Positions 1 to 5,571 of a stretch of 5,571 bases of DNA are shown here, one piece after another. The stretch is from positions 1-5,571 of the forward strand of contig JAOAAM010000729.1 in the NCBI GenBank assembly GCA_026418875.1, read 5' to 3'. The position numbers were made by a program, and so were the translations under genes. The stretch is from Gemmataceae bacterium. Lineage in GTDB: Bacteria; Planctomycetota; Planctomycetia; Gemmatales; Gemmataceae. The notes below the pieces were generated by a model. It did not search any database. It was not told the DNA's origin and was given only the letters and a program-made list of their open reading frames with translations. Position 1 is the first letter of the stretch; the number at the start of each line of letters is the position of its first letter.

Positions 1-19
1 AGATGTGTATAAGAGACAG
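1..19. other. Tn5 mosaic end / Nextera adapter remnant (not genomic)
   Basis: The first 19 bases, AGATGTGTATAAGAGACAG, are identical to the 19-bp mosaic end used in transposase-based (Nextera) library preparation. The sequence sits exactly at the contig edge, as expected for untrimmed adapter joined to an insert end. Forward translation of this stretch gives the telltale MCIRDR peptide, and the reverse strand gives VSYTH. Both are artefacts, and any protein prediction that includes them is wrong at that end. It is not evidence of a natural Tn5 element, since no transposase or second end is present. Genomic sequence starts at base 20. Confidence 0.97.
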
Positions 20-245
20 GTTGGACTCGACCGCGGATGGCCAGGAAATCGCCTTTCTCGAAGGCACGGGTTTGCTGTTCGTTGACGTTCCACAACCGTG
101 CCGCGATGACCCCCGTCCGGTCGCGGAGGTCCAAGTGCAGGTAGGTGGTGCCATTCCGAGTCGGGCGGATCTGCTTCTCCGAGACGAGGAAGACTTCGTC
201 GATGGATTCGCCGTTGGTCAATTCTCGGACGAAGCGGCGTGGCAT
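20..245 (-). CDS. YhaM-like 3'-5' exoribonuclease family protein, N-terminal OB-fold part (3' end missing)
   Basis: The reading frame begins at ATG 245 on the minus strand and runs off the contig into the adapter, leaving 75 genuine residues (MPRRFVRELTNGESIDEVFL onward). The start is well supported: GAGG (254-251) lies five bases upstream, and an in-frame TGA lies further upstream with no other start codon between. The peptide resembles the N-terminal OB-fold of Bacillus YhaM-type proteins. It has a GESIDEVFLVSEKQ strand, a NGTTYLHLDLRDRTG turn (about residues 31-45), the IAARLWNV strand (about 48-54) and a FEKGDFLAIRGRV strand (about 62-74). In the family this fold binds RNA or single-stranded DNA and precedes an HD-type metal-dependent phosphohydrolase domain that removes nucleotides from 3' ends in the cytoplasm. 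The HD domain is not in this window, so nuclease activity is inferred from the family. An isolated OB-fold protein is the main alternative. It is downstream of the DCC gene on the same strand and probably co-transcribed with it. Confidence 0.75.
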
Positions 246-275
246 GGATACCTCGGGGCCATCGCGCCGACGGTG

Positions 276-291
276 GATTCAGCAGTGAATC
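276..291 (-). other. Perfect 6-bp hairpin in the gap between the DCC and YhaM-like genes
   Basis: On the minus strand, GATTCA and TGAATC flank the tetraloop CTGC, giving a perfect six-base-pair stem. It lies 10 bases past the DCC stop codon and 30 bases before the YhaM-like start. No T-run follows on the minus strand, so it is a poor intrinsic terminator. It could be an mRNA processing or stability element, or chance: six-base stems are common and this one is AT-rich and weak. Confidence 0.25.
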
Positions 292-301
292 AACAGGCGG
301 A

Positions 302-742
302 TCAACCGTTTCCTGGCTGATGTTGCGATGGCAATGTACAGACCCCATCGTGGCACGGCACGAGCCGGTAACGACGCTTGGCGATCCACAAGTACAATCG
401 CTGACCGAGGCAGGGCACGCCCGGCAAATAGAGCAGCGGAGCCAATAGCCACAAAAGCGGTAACCGCCACGCCATCCAGCGGAACGCCCCGAAGCCGTGA
501 TACACCTGATCGCCCCGCGGGGGAACCAAGTGCATCTCCTCCATCAGACGATCTTCGTTGAGCGGAATTGGACTCGGGGGCCATCCGCTGCGATCTCGCG
601 CATCCTGGAAACGGAGCCGCCCACGCCAATCCAACCTCCGGAGGATTTCCACGGACTTCCGGCAAAACGCGCATTGGCCGTCGAACAAGACGACTGCTTT
701 CGTTGAATCGGATGGGGTTGCGACGGCCGATGGCCCGGTCAT
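302..742 (-). CDS. DCC family (DUF393) thiol-disulfide oxidoreductase-like protein
   Basis: This encodes a 146-residue protein of the DCC/DUF393 family (YuxK-like), matching the usual family length of about 120-150 residues. The defining motif is near the N-terminus: VVLFDGQCAFCRKSVEIL, with Asp21 and a CxxC pair at Cys24 and Cys27 following a beta strand, as in thioredoxin-like proteins. Further family features are the MHLVPPRGDQVYHGFGAFR stretch (about 70-88), a hydrophobic segment (about 94-110, LPLLWLLAPLLYLPGVP) and YLWIAKRRYRL (about 117-127). A second cysteine pair, Cys130 and Cys135 (CHDGVC), lies near the C-terminus. Family members are predicted redox proteins, but substrates are largely unknown and enzymatic activity is not demonstrated by sequence. 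The start is fixed by GAGGTGA just upstream and an in-frame TGA overlapping it, so no longer version is possible. The hydrophobic segment may be a buried helix or membrane contact; there is no signal peptide. It is the first gene of a minus-strand pair with the YhaM-like gene. Confidence 0.88.
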   Translation of the reverse strand: MTGPSAVATPSDSTKAVVLFDGQCAFCRKSVEILRRLDWRGRLRFQDARDRSGWPPSPIPLNEDRLMEEMHLVPPRGDQVYHGFGAFRWMAWRLPLLWLLAPLLYLPGVPCLGQRLYLWIAKRRYRLVPCHDGVCTLPSQHQPGNG

Positions 743-745
743 GAC

Positions 746-752
746 TCACCTC
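746..752 (-). promoter_or_regulatory. Shine-Dalgarno site of the DCC gene
   Basis: GAGGTGA on the minus strand is close to the full anti-Shine-Dalgarno complement. Its GAGG core ends six bases before ATG 742. The TGA within it is an in-frame stop, which fixes 742 as the earliest possible start. Confidence 0.7.
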
Positions 753-770
753 GGGAACAATCTCCGCCCT

Positions 771-776
771 ATTGTA
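771..776 (-). promoter_or_regulatory. Candidate -10 box for the DCC/YhaM-like transcript
   Basis: TACAAT on the minus strand matches the sigma-70 -10 consensus at five of six positions. It lies about 28 bases before the ATG at 742, which would give a short leader containing the Shine-Dalgarno site. No recognisable TTGACA-like -35 box is found 16-18 bases further upstream, so this is only a candidate. Confidence 0.3.
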
Positions 777-903
777 CCGCGCGGCAACGGATCGTGCGGT
801 CGGAATGCCCCCGCCTTTTTTCACCGCATCTTAACCTGTACGATAACGCCACCACGAGCCGTCGCATCGGCGATTCATCAACCTTCGGCGAGAACTTCTT
901 GCG

Positions 904-2379
904 ATGACGGCAACGCGAAACATCTTGGCGTTCGATCTCGGAGCAGAAAGCGGTCGTGCCATGTTGGCCGGTTTCGATGGTCAAAAACTGACGCTGCGCG
1001 AGGTCCACCGCTTCCCGAACGTTCCTGCCCTGACTCTGGACCGCCTGCATTGGGACGTGCTGTTTTTGTTTAACCAGATCGTTGAAGGGCTACGCCACGC
1101 GGCGGGCCAGGCGGATCTGTCCAGTGTCGGGATCGACACCTGGGGCGTGGACTTTGGCTTGCTCGGTTCCGACGGAGGATTGCTCGGCAATCCGCGGCAC
1201 TATCGGGACCCGCACACCGAAGGAATCATGGAAGACGCGTTTGCCGTTGTGCCTCGAGGCGAATTGTTCCGGCGTACCGGCATCCAATTCATGCGATTCA
1301 ACTCGCTGTTTCAACTTCTCGCCATGCGGCGGGATCGCTCGCCCATCCTGGAGGTGGCGCGACATTTCCTGATGATTCCGGACTTGCTGAACTATTGGTT
1401 GACGGGCATCAAGGTGAATGAGTTCACCAACGCGACCACGAGCCAGATGGTCAACCCCTTTACCCGTCGCTGGGACGAGGAGTTGATTCGGCAATTCGGT
1501 CTGCCGGATCGCATTCTCGGAACGATCGTCGAGCCGGGCACGGTGCTTGGGCCATTGCGGCAGCGGGTGGCGTCGGACAGTGGCTTATCCCCCATCCCGG
1601 TGATTGCCCCGGCCACCCATGACACCGGCTCAGCCGTGGCCGCTGTGCCGGCCCGGGGCGACGATTGGGCCTTCATCAGCTCGGGCACCTGGTCGTTGAT
1701 GGGCGCAGAACTTTCACAACCCATCGTCAATGAAGACGTGCAGGCCGCCAACTTCACCAACGAAGGCGGCGTGGGACAAACGGTCCGCTTCCTGAAGAAC
1801 ATCTCCGGGTTGTGGCTGGTGCAGGAGTGCAAGCGGGCCTGGGAGAAGTCTGGTCGATCCTTCCGCTACGACGAGTTGGTTCAGTTGGCCGGGCAGTCGG
1901 AACCTTTTGTCAGTTTGATCGACCCGGATGATCCGGGCTTCATGTTGCCGCCCGACATGCCGCGAGCCATTGCCGAATTTTGCCGGCGGACGGGACAACC
2001 GGCACCGATCGAGCCTGGGGCCGTCATCCGCTGCGCCCTGGAGAGTCTGGCCCTTCGGTACCGTTGGGTCTTGGAGAAACTGGAGCAGTTGTTGGGTCGC
2101 CGGTTGTCGGTCATCCACGTCGTTGGAGGGGGAAGTCAAAACGAATTGTTGTGCCAACTGACGGCCGATGCATGCAATCGCCCCGTTCTCGCGGGGCCTG
2201 TCGAAGCCACGGCGATTGGCAACGTCTTGGTGCAAGCGATCGGGTTGAAGCTGGTGACTTCCCTGGCCGAGGCGCGGGAGGTGGTTCGCCGGTCGTGGCA
2301 ACTCCGCACGTATGAACCCCGACGGCCTGATGCTTGGGGCGAACCATACGCCCGGTTCCTCGAATTTTCGAAGCGGTAA
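904..2379 (+). CDS. rhaB: L-rhamnulokinase
   Basis: This 491-residue FGGY-family sugar kinase phosphorylates L-rhamnulose with ATP to L-rhamnulose 1-phosphate, the second step of L-rhamnose breakdown after isomerisation and before aldolase cleavage. Length matches E. coli RhaB (about 489). Diagnostic segments follow the RhaB order: N-terminal ATP-binding AFDLGAESGRAM (about 9-20), GIDTWGVDFGLL (76-87), YRD followed by the RTGIQFMRFNSLFQL region, NATTSQMVNP, ATHDTGSAVAAVP with the expected catalytic base Asp240, SSGTWSLMG (259-267), NFTNEGG (283-289), FLKNISGLWLVQECKR, and C-terminal ATP-site VGGGSQNELLCQLTADAC (from about 407). All motifs appear intact. The ATG at 904 is the first start after an in-frame TAA at 844-846, though its Shine-Dalgarno site is weak. 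It is followed six bases later by panB on the same strand. Isomerase, aldolase and transport genes of the pathway are not in the window. Xylulokinase or fuculokinase is less likely, because the NITNEGG/SSGTWSLMG combination is typical of RhaB. Confidence 0.95.
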   Translation: MTATRNILAFDLGAESGRAMLAGFDGQKLTLREVHRFPNVPALTLDRLHWDVLFLFNQIVEGLRHAAGQADLSSVGIDTWGVDFGLLGSDGGLLGNPRHYRDPHTEGIMEDAFAVVPRGELFRRTGIQFMRFNSLFQLLAMRRDRSPILEVARHFLMIPDLLNYWLTGIKVNEFTNATTSQMVNPFTRRWDEELIRQFGLPDRILGTIVEPGTVLGPLRQRVASDSGLSPIPVIAPATHDTGSAVAAVPARGDDWAFISSGTWSLMGAELSQPIVNEDVQAANFTNEGGVGQTVRFLKNISGLWLVQECKRAWEKSGRSFRYDELVQLAGQSEPFVSLIDPDDPGFMLPPDMPRAIAEFCRRTGQPAPIEPGAVIRCALESLALRYRWVLEKLEQLLGRRLSVIHVVGGGSQNELLCQLTADACNRPVLAGPVEATAIGNVLVQAIGLKLVTSLAEAREVVRRSWQLRTYEPRRPDAWGEPYARFLEFSKR

Positions 2380-2385
2380 ATCAGA

Positions 2386-3189
2386 ATGGTTGCTCCCGAC
2401 GCCAAGCCGGTGACCGTGCCCGACTTTCAAGCCGCCAAGTCTCGCGGCTCCCGGCTGACCATGGTCACATGCTACGATTACGCCACGTCCCGGCTGCTGG
2501 ATGCCACGAGCGTCGATGCCCTGTTGGTGGGGGATTCGCTCGGCATGGTGATCCAAGGGCACCCGAACAGCTTATCCGTGACGCTCGACGACGTGGTGTA
2601 TCACACCCGCTGCGTGGCTCGGGGAGCGGCTCGCGCTCTGATCGTCGCCGACATGCCCTTCCTCACTTACCAGATCAATGCCGACGAGGCGTTACGTCAC
2701 GCGGGGCGGCTGATCCAGGAAGGGGGGGCACATGCCGTGAAACTCGAAGGGGGTCGGCGAATGGCGGCCACCATCGAACGCATCGTCGCCGCCGACATCC
2801 CGGTGATGGGGCATGTCGGCCTGACGCCGCAGTCCATTCGTCGACTTGGTGGCTTCCGAGTGCAGCGAGATGAGGCCGCGATCTTCGAGGATGCTCGGGC
2901 TGTCGCCGACGCCGGTGCCTTTGCCGTTGTGCTGGAATGCATCCCAGCCGGTCTTGCCCGCCGCATCACGGAGTCGCTGCCAATCCCCACGATCGGCATC
3001 GGCGCGGGGGCTGGCTGCGACGGCCAAGTCCTTGTGCTACACGACCTGCTGGGGATGTTTGACGACCTGCAACCCCGATTCGTCAAACGGTACGCGGAAC
3101 TTGGCCAAACGTTACGGGCCGCGGTCCAGCAGTATTGCGAAGAGGTGAGGGCCGGGAAATTCCCTGGCCCCGAGCACGAATTCCGCTAG
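2386..3189 (+). CDS. panB: 3-methyl-2-oxobutanoate hydroxymethyltransferase (ketopantoate hydroxymethyltransferase)
   Basis: This 267-residue cytoplasmic enzyme transfers a hydroxymethyl group from 5,10-methylenetetrahydrofolate to 2-oxoisovalerate, making ketopantoate, the first committed step to pantothenate and coenzyme A. It forms the (beta/alpha)8 barrel of the PanB family at standard length (E. coli about 264). Landmarks are MVTCYDY (26-32), VGDSLGM (48-54) with metal ligand Asp50, Asp89 in VADMPF (second ligand), VKLEGG (118-123) with Glu121, GHVGLTPQS (142-150), VLECIP (182-187) with the expected catalytic Glu184, IGIGAG (203-208) and PGPEHEFR at the C-terminus. The loop after FRVQ (about 157-162) is roughly four residues shorter than in E. 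coli and B. subtilis PanB as I recall them, lacking the QGR/QGK element; catalytic residues are unaffected. The ATG lies six bases after the rhaB stop in the same frame and without a strong Shine-Dalgarno site, which suggests translational coupling or a leaderless-like weak site. panC and panD are not present nearby. Confidence 0.96.
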   Translation: MVAPDAKPVTVPDFQAAKSRGSRLTMVTCYDYATSRLLDATSVDALLVGDSLGMVIQGHPNSLSVTLDDVVYHTRCVARGAARALIVADMPFLTYQINADEALRHAGRLIQEGGAHAVKLEGGRRMAATIERIVAADIPVMGHVGLTPQSIRRLGGFRVQRDEAAIFEDARAVADAGAFAVVLECIPAGLARRITESLPIPTIGIGAGAGCDGQVLVLHDLLGMFDDLQPRFVKRYAELGQTLRAAVQQYCEEVRAGKFPGPEHEFR

Positions 3190-3205
3190 GCCGACACCCG
3201 TCATC

Positions 3206-3222
3206 GTCCCCATCCTGGGGAC
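3206..3222. other. Perfect GC-rich hairpin downstream of panB
   Basis: GTCCCC (3206-3211) and GGGGAC (3217-3222) form a perfect six-base-pair stem with the five-base loop ATCCT, starting 17 bases after the panB stop. No T-run follows on the plus strand and no suitable T-run follows on the minus strand. It could stabilise the 3' end of the rhaB-panB mRNA, help a Rho-dependent stop, or be chance. Confidence 0.3.
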
Positions 3223-3267
3223 CCGAGGCCGCTCCCTCAAACCGTCCGAATCACTCGACACTTCCCC

Positions 3268-3292
3268 GTGACCAAGGTGGCCTCACTTTTTT
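3268..3292 (+). terminator. Candidate intrinsic terminator of the rhaB-panB transcript
   Basis: GTGACCA (3268-3274) pairs with TGG (3278-3280) and TCAC (3283-3286) around the loop AGG, giving seven base pairs interrupted by a two-base CC bulge. Six T residues follow directly (3287-3292). This is the arrangement of a Rho-independent terminator for plus-strand transcription, about 80 bases past the panB stop. The bulge and tight three-base loop weaken it. It would not act on the convergent A2M gene, where the run reads as A and precedes the stem. Confidence 0.45.
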
Positions 3293-3324
3293 GGAACCGG
3301 GAAGCGTGACAAACGGGTTTCAAT

Positions 3325-5571
3325 TCACGGCGATTTGGGTTGGATCCGAATGAAAAGCGGCTCAACCCAATTCTTGTGCTCGGCGTCGTAGTACAGATAC
3401 GCTCGACTGGCCGGGCCACGGAACTCGCCGGGATGATCCGCCCGCAAGTCGATGTTCAGGTCGATGACAGCCTCGGGCTTTACGTCGCGCCAGTAGAGAA
3501 CGAGTTCACGCCCCCGAATCTCGAAGAAGCTAATTTCTCCTGGGAGGATCTGGTCGCCCTCGCCCCGTCGCAAGCGGGCCAACTCCCGCAATTGCCTCAT
3601 GTCTTCGGGTACACGTAGCCCTGCGGGAAGCCCGATGATCGCGACGGTCATCGGCAACCCTTTGCCACTGACGTTCTCCAAGCGTGCTCGCAAGCGTACT
3701 CCGTCACCCTCTTGAACCTCGGCACGGTCGAGGGACGTCGTCAGCCGGACTGTGCACTTATCCGAACTGGAAGGCACCCGTCGGTAGTAAGACCACGCGA
3801 GCGAATACGGCAGACCAGCCTTGGAATGGAGTTCCAGACGCAGGGAGGTCTTCCCCGGCTTGATGATGTCATCTTTCGGCTCGACCTCAAGCGTCACTGG
3901 CTCGGTGCGATCGGCGAGGAAGCGGACTTGCCCCACCAGCCGATCACCGGCGAAAAGTTTCAATTCGCCGTCGTCGGCGATTCGCTTGGACGACTTGGTG
4001 AATTCCAGGAGGGCCTTCAGGGCGAGGATGGTGGCCTGGGTGGCGCCGAAGCCGCCGAATCCGCCACGCTGCTGCGTCATCCAACGGATCGCTCGGCTCG
4101 TTGGTTCCTGGAATTCCTCGGGTCGATCGACCTTCAGCCAAGCAAGGATCGCCAGGGCGGTGGTTTCGATCCGGAGATCGCGTCCCCCCGAGGAGGTGAT
4201 GCTCGTTCGGGCTCCGTCGATGCCGCCGTCGTCGGCTTGCATTGTTTTGACTTTTCGCAACAGTTCCACGGCCTGATCCTTTTGCCCCCGATGGAGCAGG
4301 GCGTTGGCCAAAAGGGACAGGAAATAAGGGTCGTTTTGCCCCTCCGGTTCTTGCAATAGCTTGTCGATGTCTCGCGAGAGATCCTCGTCCCCTGTGGCGG
4401 CGAGCGACCAGACGATGTAGGCGTCGGTGATGTGCTGCGGGGCACGGCCGAACGAATCCAGGGCCCGCTCATTTCGCAAGAATCCGCCGTCCGGTTTCCT
4501 TCGGCTAAGGAGGTAGTTGCGCGTGCGGGTGAGCATCGCCTTGTCGACCGGGTAAACACCGGCCATGTCGTTGAATTGCAGCAGGCCATAGGCGGTCAAC
4601 GCCTCGTGAGGTGGCGCGTCGCCGCCGAACCACTCGTAACCCTCGCGACCGCCTGAAGGTTTTCGGCACTCGAAGGAGATCAAGCGTTCGTAACCGCGGT
4701 CGAGCAATTCCGCAGCCCGTTGCATCGCGGGCAGATTACTTTCTCCGCGCTCTTTCAGGTAGCTCATGATGAGGGTGTTCGGGTAATTCCCGGACGAGGA
4801 TTGCTCGAAGCACCCCATTGGCTCTTGCAGCATGGATTCGAGACCTTGTTGCAGGTCGGCCAAGGGCGAGGGGAACAAGCGTGCAAAGAGACGCAGCGTG
4901 CCGGGGACGCAGTCGGCCGGGAGTTCGACGTCCCGGAGTACGACCTTCGGTCCGTCGCCGGGTGAGAATACGTCGCTGACGCTCTCGACGACGGGAAAAC
5001 CGTCGGGCACGATTCGAATGGACCGTTCGAGAGTATCCGCCGAGAATGGTTCGCTAGATCCGTGTACCTTGATTAACCCGTGGCCCTCAACAGCCGCTGG
5101 TTGCAAACTCAGCAGACGCCGCACCGCCTGGTTCGGCGACAACACGAGTCGGTCGGTGAAGTCCCGCCGATCTGTGGAGCCATTCATGCGGAATCCATCG
5201 GCATGGACGGTCAGCACCGCGGCTCGATCTCCCTCCGAATCGTTGCGCACTTGGATCGGCAGTTCGAGGCGATCATTGCTGGAAATTTCTGCGGGTAGTT
5301 TCGTCTCGACGGCGAACGGTTTTCGCACCTCGATTCGTTGCGTTGACTGGCCTAGGCGTCCGTCGAGTGTGTGCGCGGCTACGAGAATACGGAACGATGT
5401 CACCGAATCGCTCAAGTTGAAACTGGCGGTGGCACGACCGTCCGTGTCGAAAATGGCCACGGGGTTCCAGTAAACCGTCTCCGCAAAATCGCGGCGAGAA
5501 CCACCCTGTGGTTCCGACCGGACGTGGGCATATTCTCGCACGACGAGGGGCTGGGGCAGGGGGGGAAGAGG
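3325..5571 (-). CDS. Alpha-2-macroglobulin family protein, thioester-containing C-terminal part (5' end beyond window)
   Basis: The frame is open from the right edge to TGA 3325-3327, giving 748 residues (numbered here from the edge). A GTG at 5541 is not the likely start, because the open frame upstream reads PLPPLPQPLV and joins smoothly to VREYAH, a conserved family segment. Landmarks are the A2M domain (about 25-95: ETVYWNP, LSDSVTSFR, AHTLDGRLG), further beta-sandwich sequence to about 235, and the thioester motif GCFEQ with Cys254 and Gln257. The helical thioester domain runs to about 525 (YEWFGGDAPPHEALTAYGLL, ITDAYIVWSLAATG, GGFGGFGATQATILALKAL). A C-terminal MG/receptor-binding-like region follows (about 600-748). 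Bacterial family members are extracytoplasmic and thought to trap attacking proteases, covalently attaching through the Cys-Gln thioester after bait cleavage. The bait region, N-terminal MG domains and any signal peptide would lie in the missing part; full-length relatives usually exceed 1,400 residues. It is convergent with panB, and its partners are unknown. Confidence 0.92.
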   Translation of the reverse strand, partial: PLPPLPQPLVVREYAHVRSEPQGGSRRDFAETVYWNPVAIFDTDGRATASFNLSDSVTSFRILVAAHTLDGRLGQSTQRIEVRKPFAVETKLPAEISSNDRLELPIQVRNDSEGDRAAVLTVHADGFRMNGSTDRRDFTDRLVLSPNQAVRRLLSLQPAAVEGHGLIKVHGSSEPFSADTLERSIRIVPDGFPVVESVSDVFSPGDGPKVVLRDVELPADCVPGTLRLFARLFPSPLADLQQGLESMLQEPMGCFEQSSSGNYPNTLIMSYLKERGESNLPAMQRAAELLDRGYERLISFECRKPSGGREGYEWFGGDAPPHEALTAYGLLQFNDMAGVYPVDKAMLTRTRNYLLSRRKPDGGFLRNERALDSFGRAPQHITDAYIVWSLAATGDEDLSRDIDKLLQEPEGQNDPYFLSLLANALLHRGQKDQAVELLRKVKTMQADDGGIDGARTSITSSGGRDLRIETTALAILAWLKVDRPEEFQEPTSRAIRWMTQQRGGFGGFGATQATILALKALLEFTKSSKRIADDGELKLFAGDRLVGQVRFLADRTEPVTLEVEPKDDIIKPGKTSLRLELHSKAGLPYSLAWSYYRRVPSSSDKCTVRLTTSLDRAEVQEGDGVRLRARLENVSGKGLPMTVAIIGLPAGLRVPEDMRQLRELARLRRGEGDQILPGEISFFEIRGRELVLYWRDVKPEAVIDLNIDLRADHPGEFRGPASRAYLYYDAEHKNWVEPLFIRIQPKSP

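Larger units (their letters stand above)
743..903. promoter_or_regulatory. Divergent intergenic region between the DCC gene and rhaB
   Basis: These 161 bases separate two divergently transcribed genes, so they should hold promoters for both. For the minus strand there is a TACAAT box (776-771). For the plus strand the best I can find is weak: TTTTCA (818-823) and GATAAC (842-847), 18 bases apart, each 4/6 matches to sigma-70 boxes. The heptamer TCGGCGA occurs twice in direct orientation at 867-873 and 885-891, 18 bases apart, just ahead of rhaB. No clear regulator-type palindrome was seen. RhaB has no strong Shine-Dalgarno site; GGCGAG at 887-892 is 11 bases from the ATG. Confidence 0.5.

Noticed and set aside
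1..19. Natural Tn5-type transposon end
   Set aside because: The match is to the engineered mosaic end, lies exactly at the sequence edge, and has no transposase, target duplication or partner end.
3..320. Plus-strand ORF of 105 codons beginning MCIRDR
   Set aside because: Its start codon lies in the sequencing adapter, and the rest is antisense to the YhaM-like gene, whose reverse-strand protein has clear family features.
279..824. Minus-strand ORF of 181 codons overlapping the DCC gene in another frame
   Set aside because: It is arginine/alanine/serine-rich with no recognisable domain. The overlapping DCC frame has a strong Shine-Dalgarno site and a conserved motif.
867..891. Direct repeat TCGGCGA (867-873 and 885-891) upstream of rhaB as a regulator site
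   Set aside because: Seven bases in GC-rich DNA recur easily by chance. The copies are not palindromic and overlap the region just before the start codon, so no regulator can be named.
1714..2562. Minus-strand ORF of 282 codons antisense to rhaB and panB
   Set aside because: Long antisense frames are common in GC-rich coding DNA. It spans the rhaB-panB junction, has no known motif, and its composition is that of a shadow frame.
3712..4359. Plus-strand ORF of 215 codons antisense to the A2M gene
   Set aside because: The opposite strand carries the conserved thioester domain through this region, and the plus-strand peptide has no recognisable fold or ribosome-binding signal.
4832..5473. Plus-strand ORF of 213 codons antisense to the A2M gene
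   Set aside because: It is Arg/Ser/Thr-rich and low in structure, typical of a shadow frame, and lies opposite well-conserved A2M domain sequence.

Overview
This window looks like one end of a metagenomic or draft-genome contig from a GC-rich bacterium (about 60% GC by eye). The gene set suggests a planctomycete or related PVC-group bacterium: a large stand-alone alpha-2-macroglobulin with a VREYAH-type segment, an L-rhamnulokinase, a DCC (DUF393) protein and a YhaM-type OB-fold protein. This taxonomic guess rests on protein style only and is moderate to weak. The first 19 bases are not genomic. They match the Tn5 mosaic-end/Nextera adapter exactly, so biological sequence begins at base 20.

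Layout: (1) 20-742, minus strand: a small thiol-disulfide (DCC) protein at 302-742, followed 56 bases downstream by the N-terminal 75 residues of a YhaM-like OB-fold nuclease (20-245), which is cut off at the contig end. (2) 743-903: a divergent intergenic region holding start signals for both directions. (3) 904-3189, plus strand: rhaB (L-rhamnulokinase) and panB (ketopantoate hydroxymethyltransferase), separated by only six bases and probably one transcript. (4) 3190-3324: a convergent intergenic region with a plus-strand terminator candidate (stem-loop followed by T6) and a second perfect hairpin. (5) 3325-5571, minus strand: the C-terminal 748 residues of a thioester-containing alpha-2-macroglobulin family protein, whose N-terminal part lies beyond the right edge.

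Functionally the genes are mixed: sugar-acid/deoxysugar catabolism (RhaB), vitamin B5/CoA synthesis (PanB), probable RNA metabolism (YhaM-like), a putative redox protein (DCC) and a probable extracytoplasmic protease-trapping protein (A2M). I found no CRISPR array, tRNA, rRNA, insertion sequence or phage gene, and no convincing undescribed system. The points most worth following are the adapter remnant, the tight rhaB-panB pairing, and the intact thioester in a bacterial A2M whose true start is outside the window.
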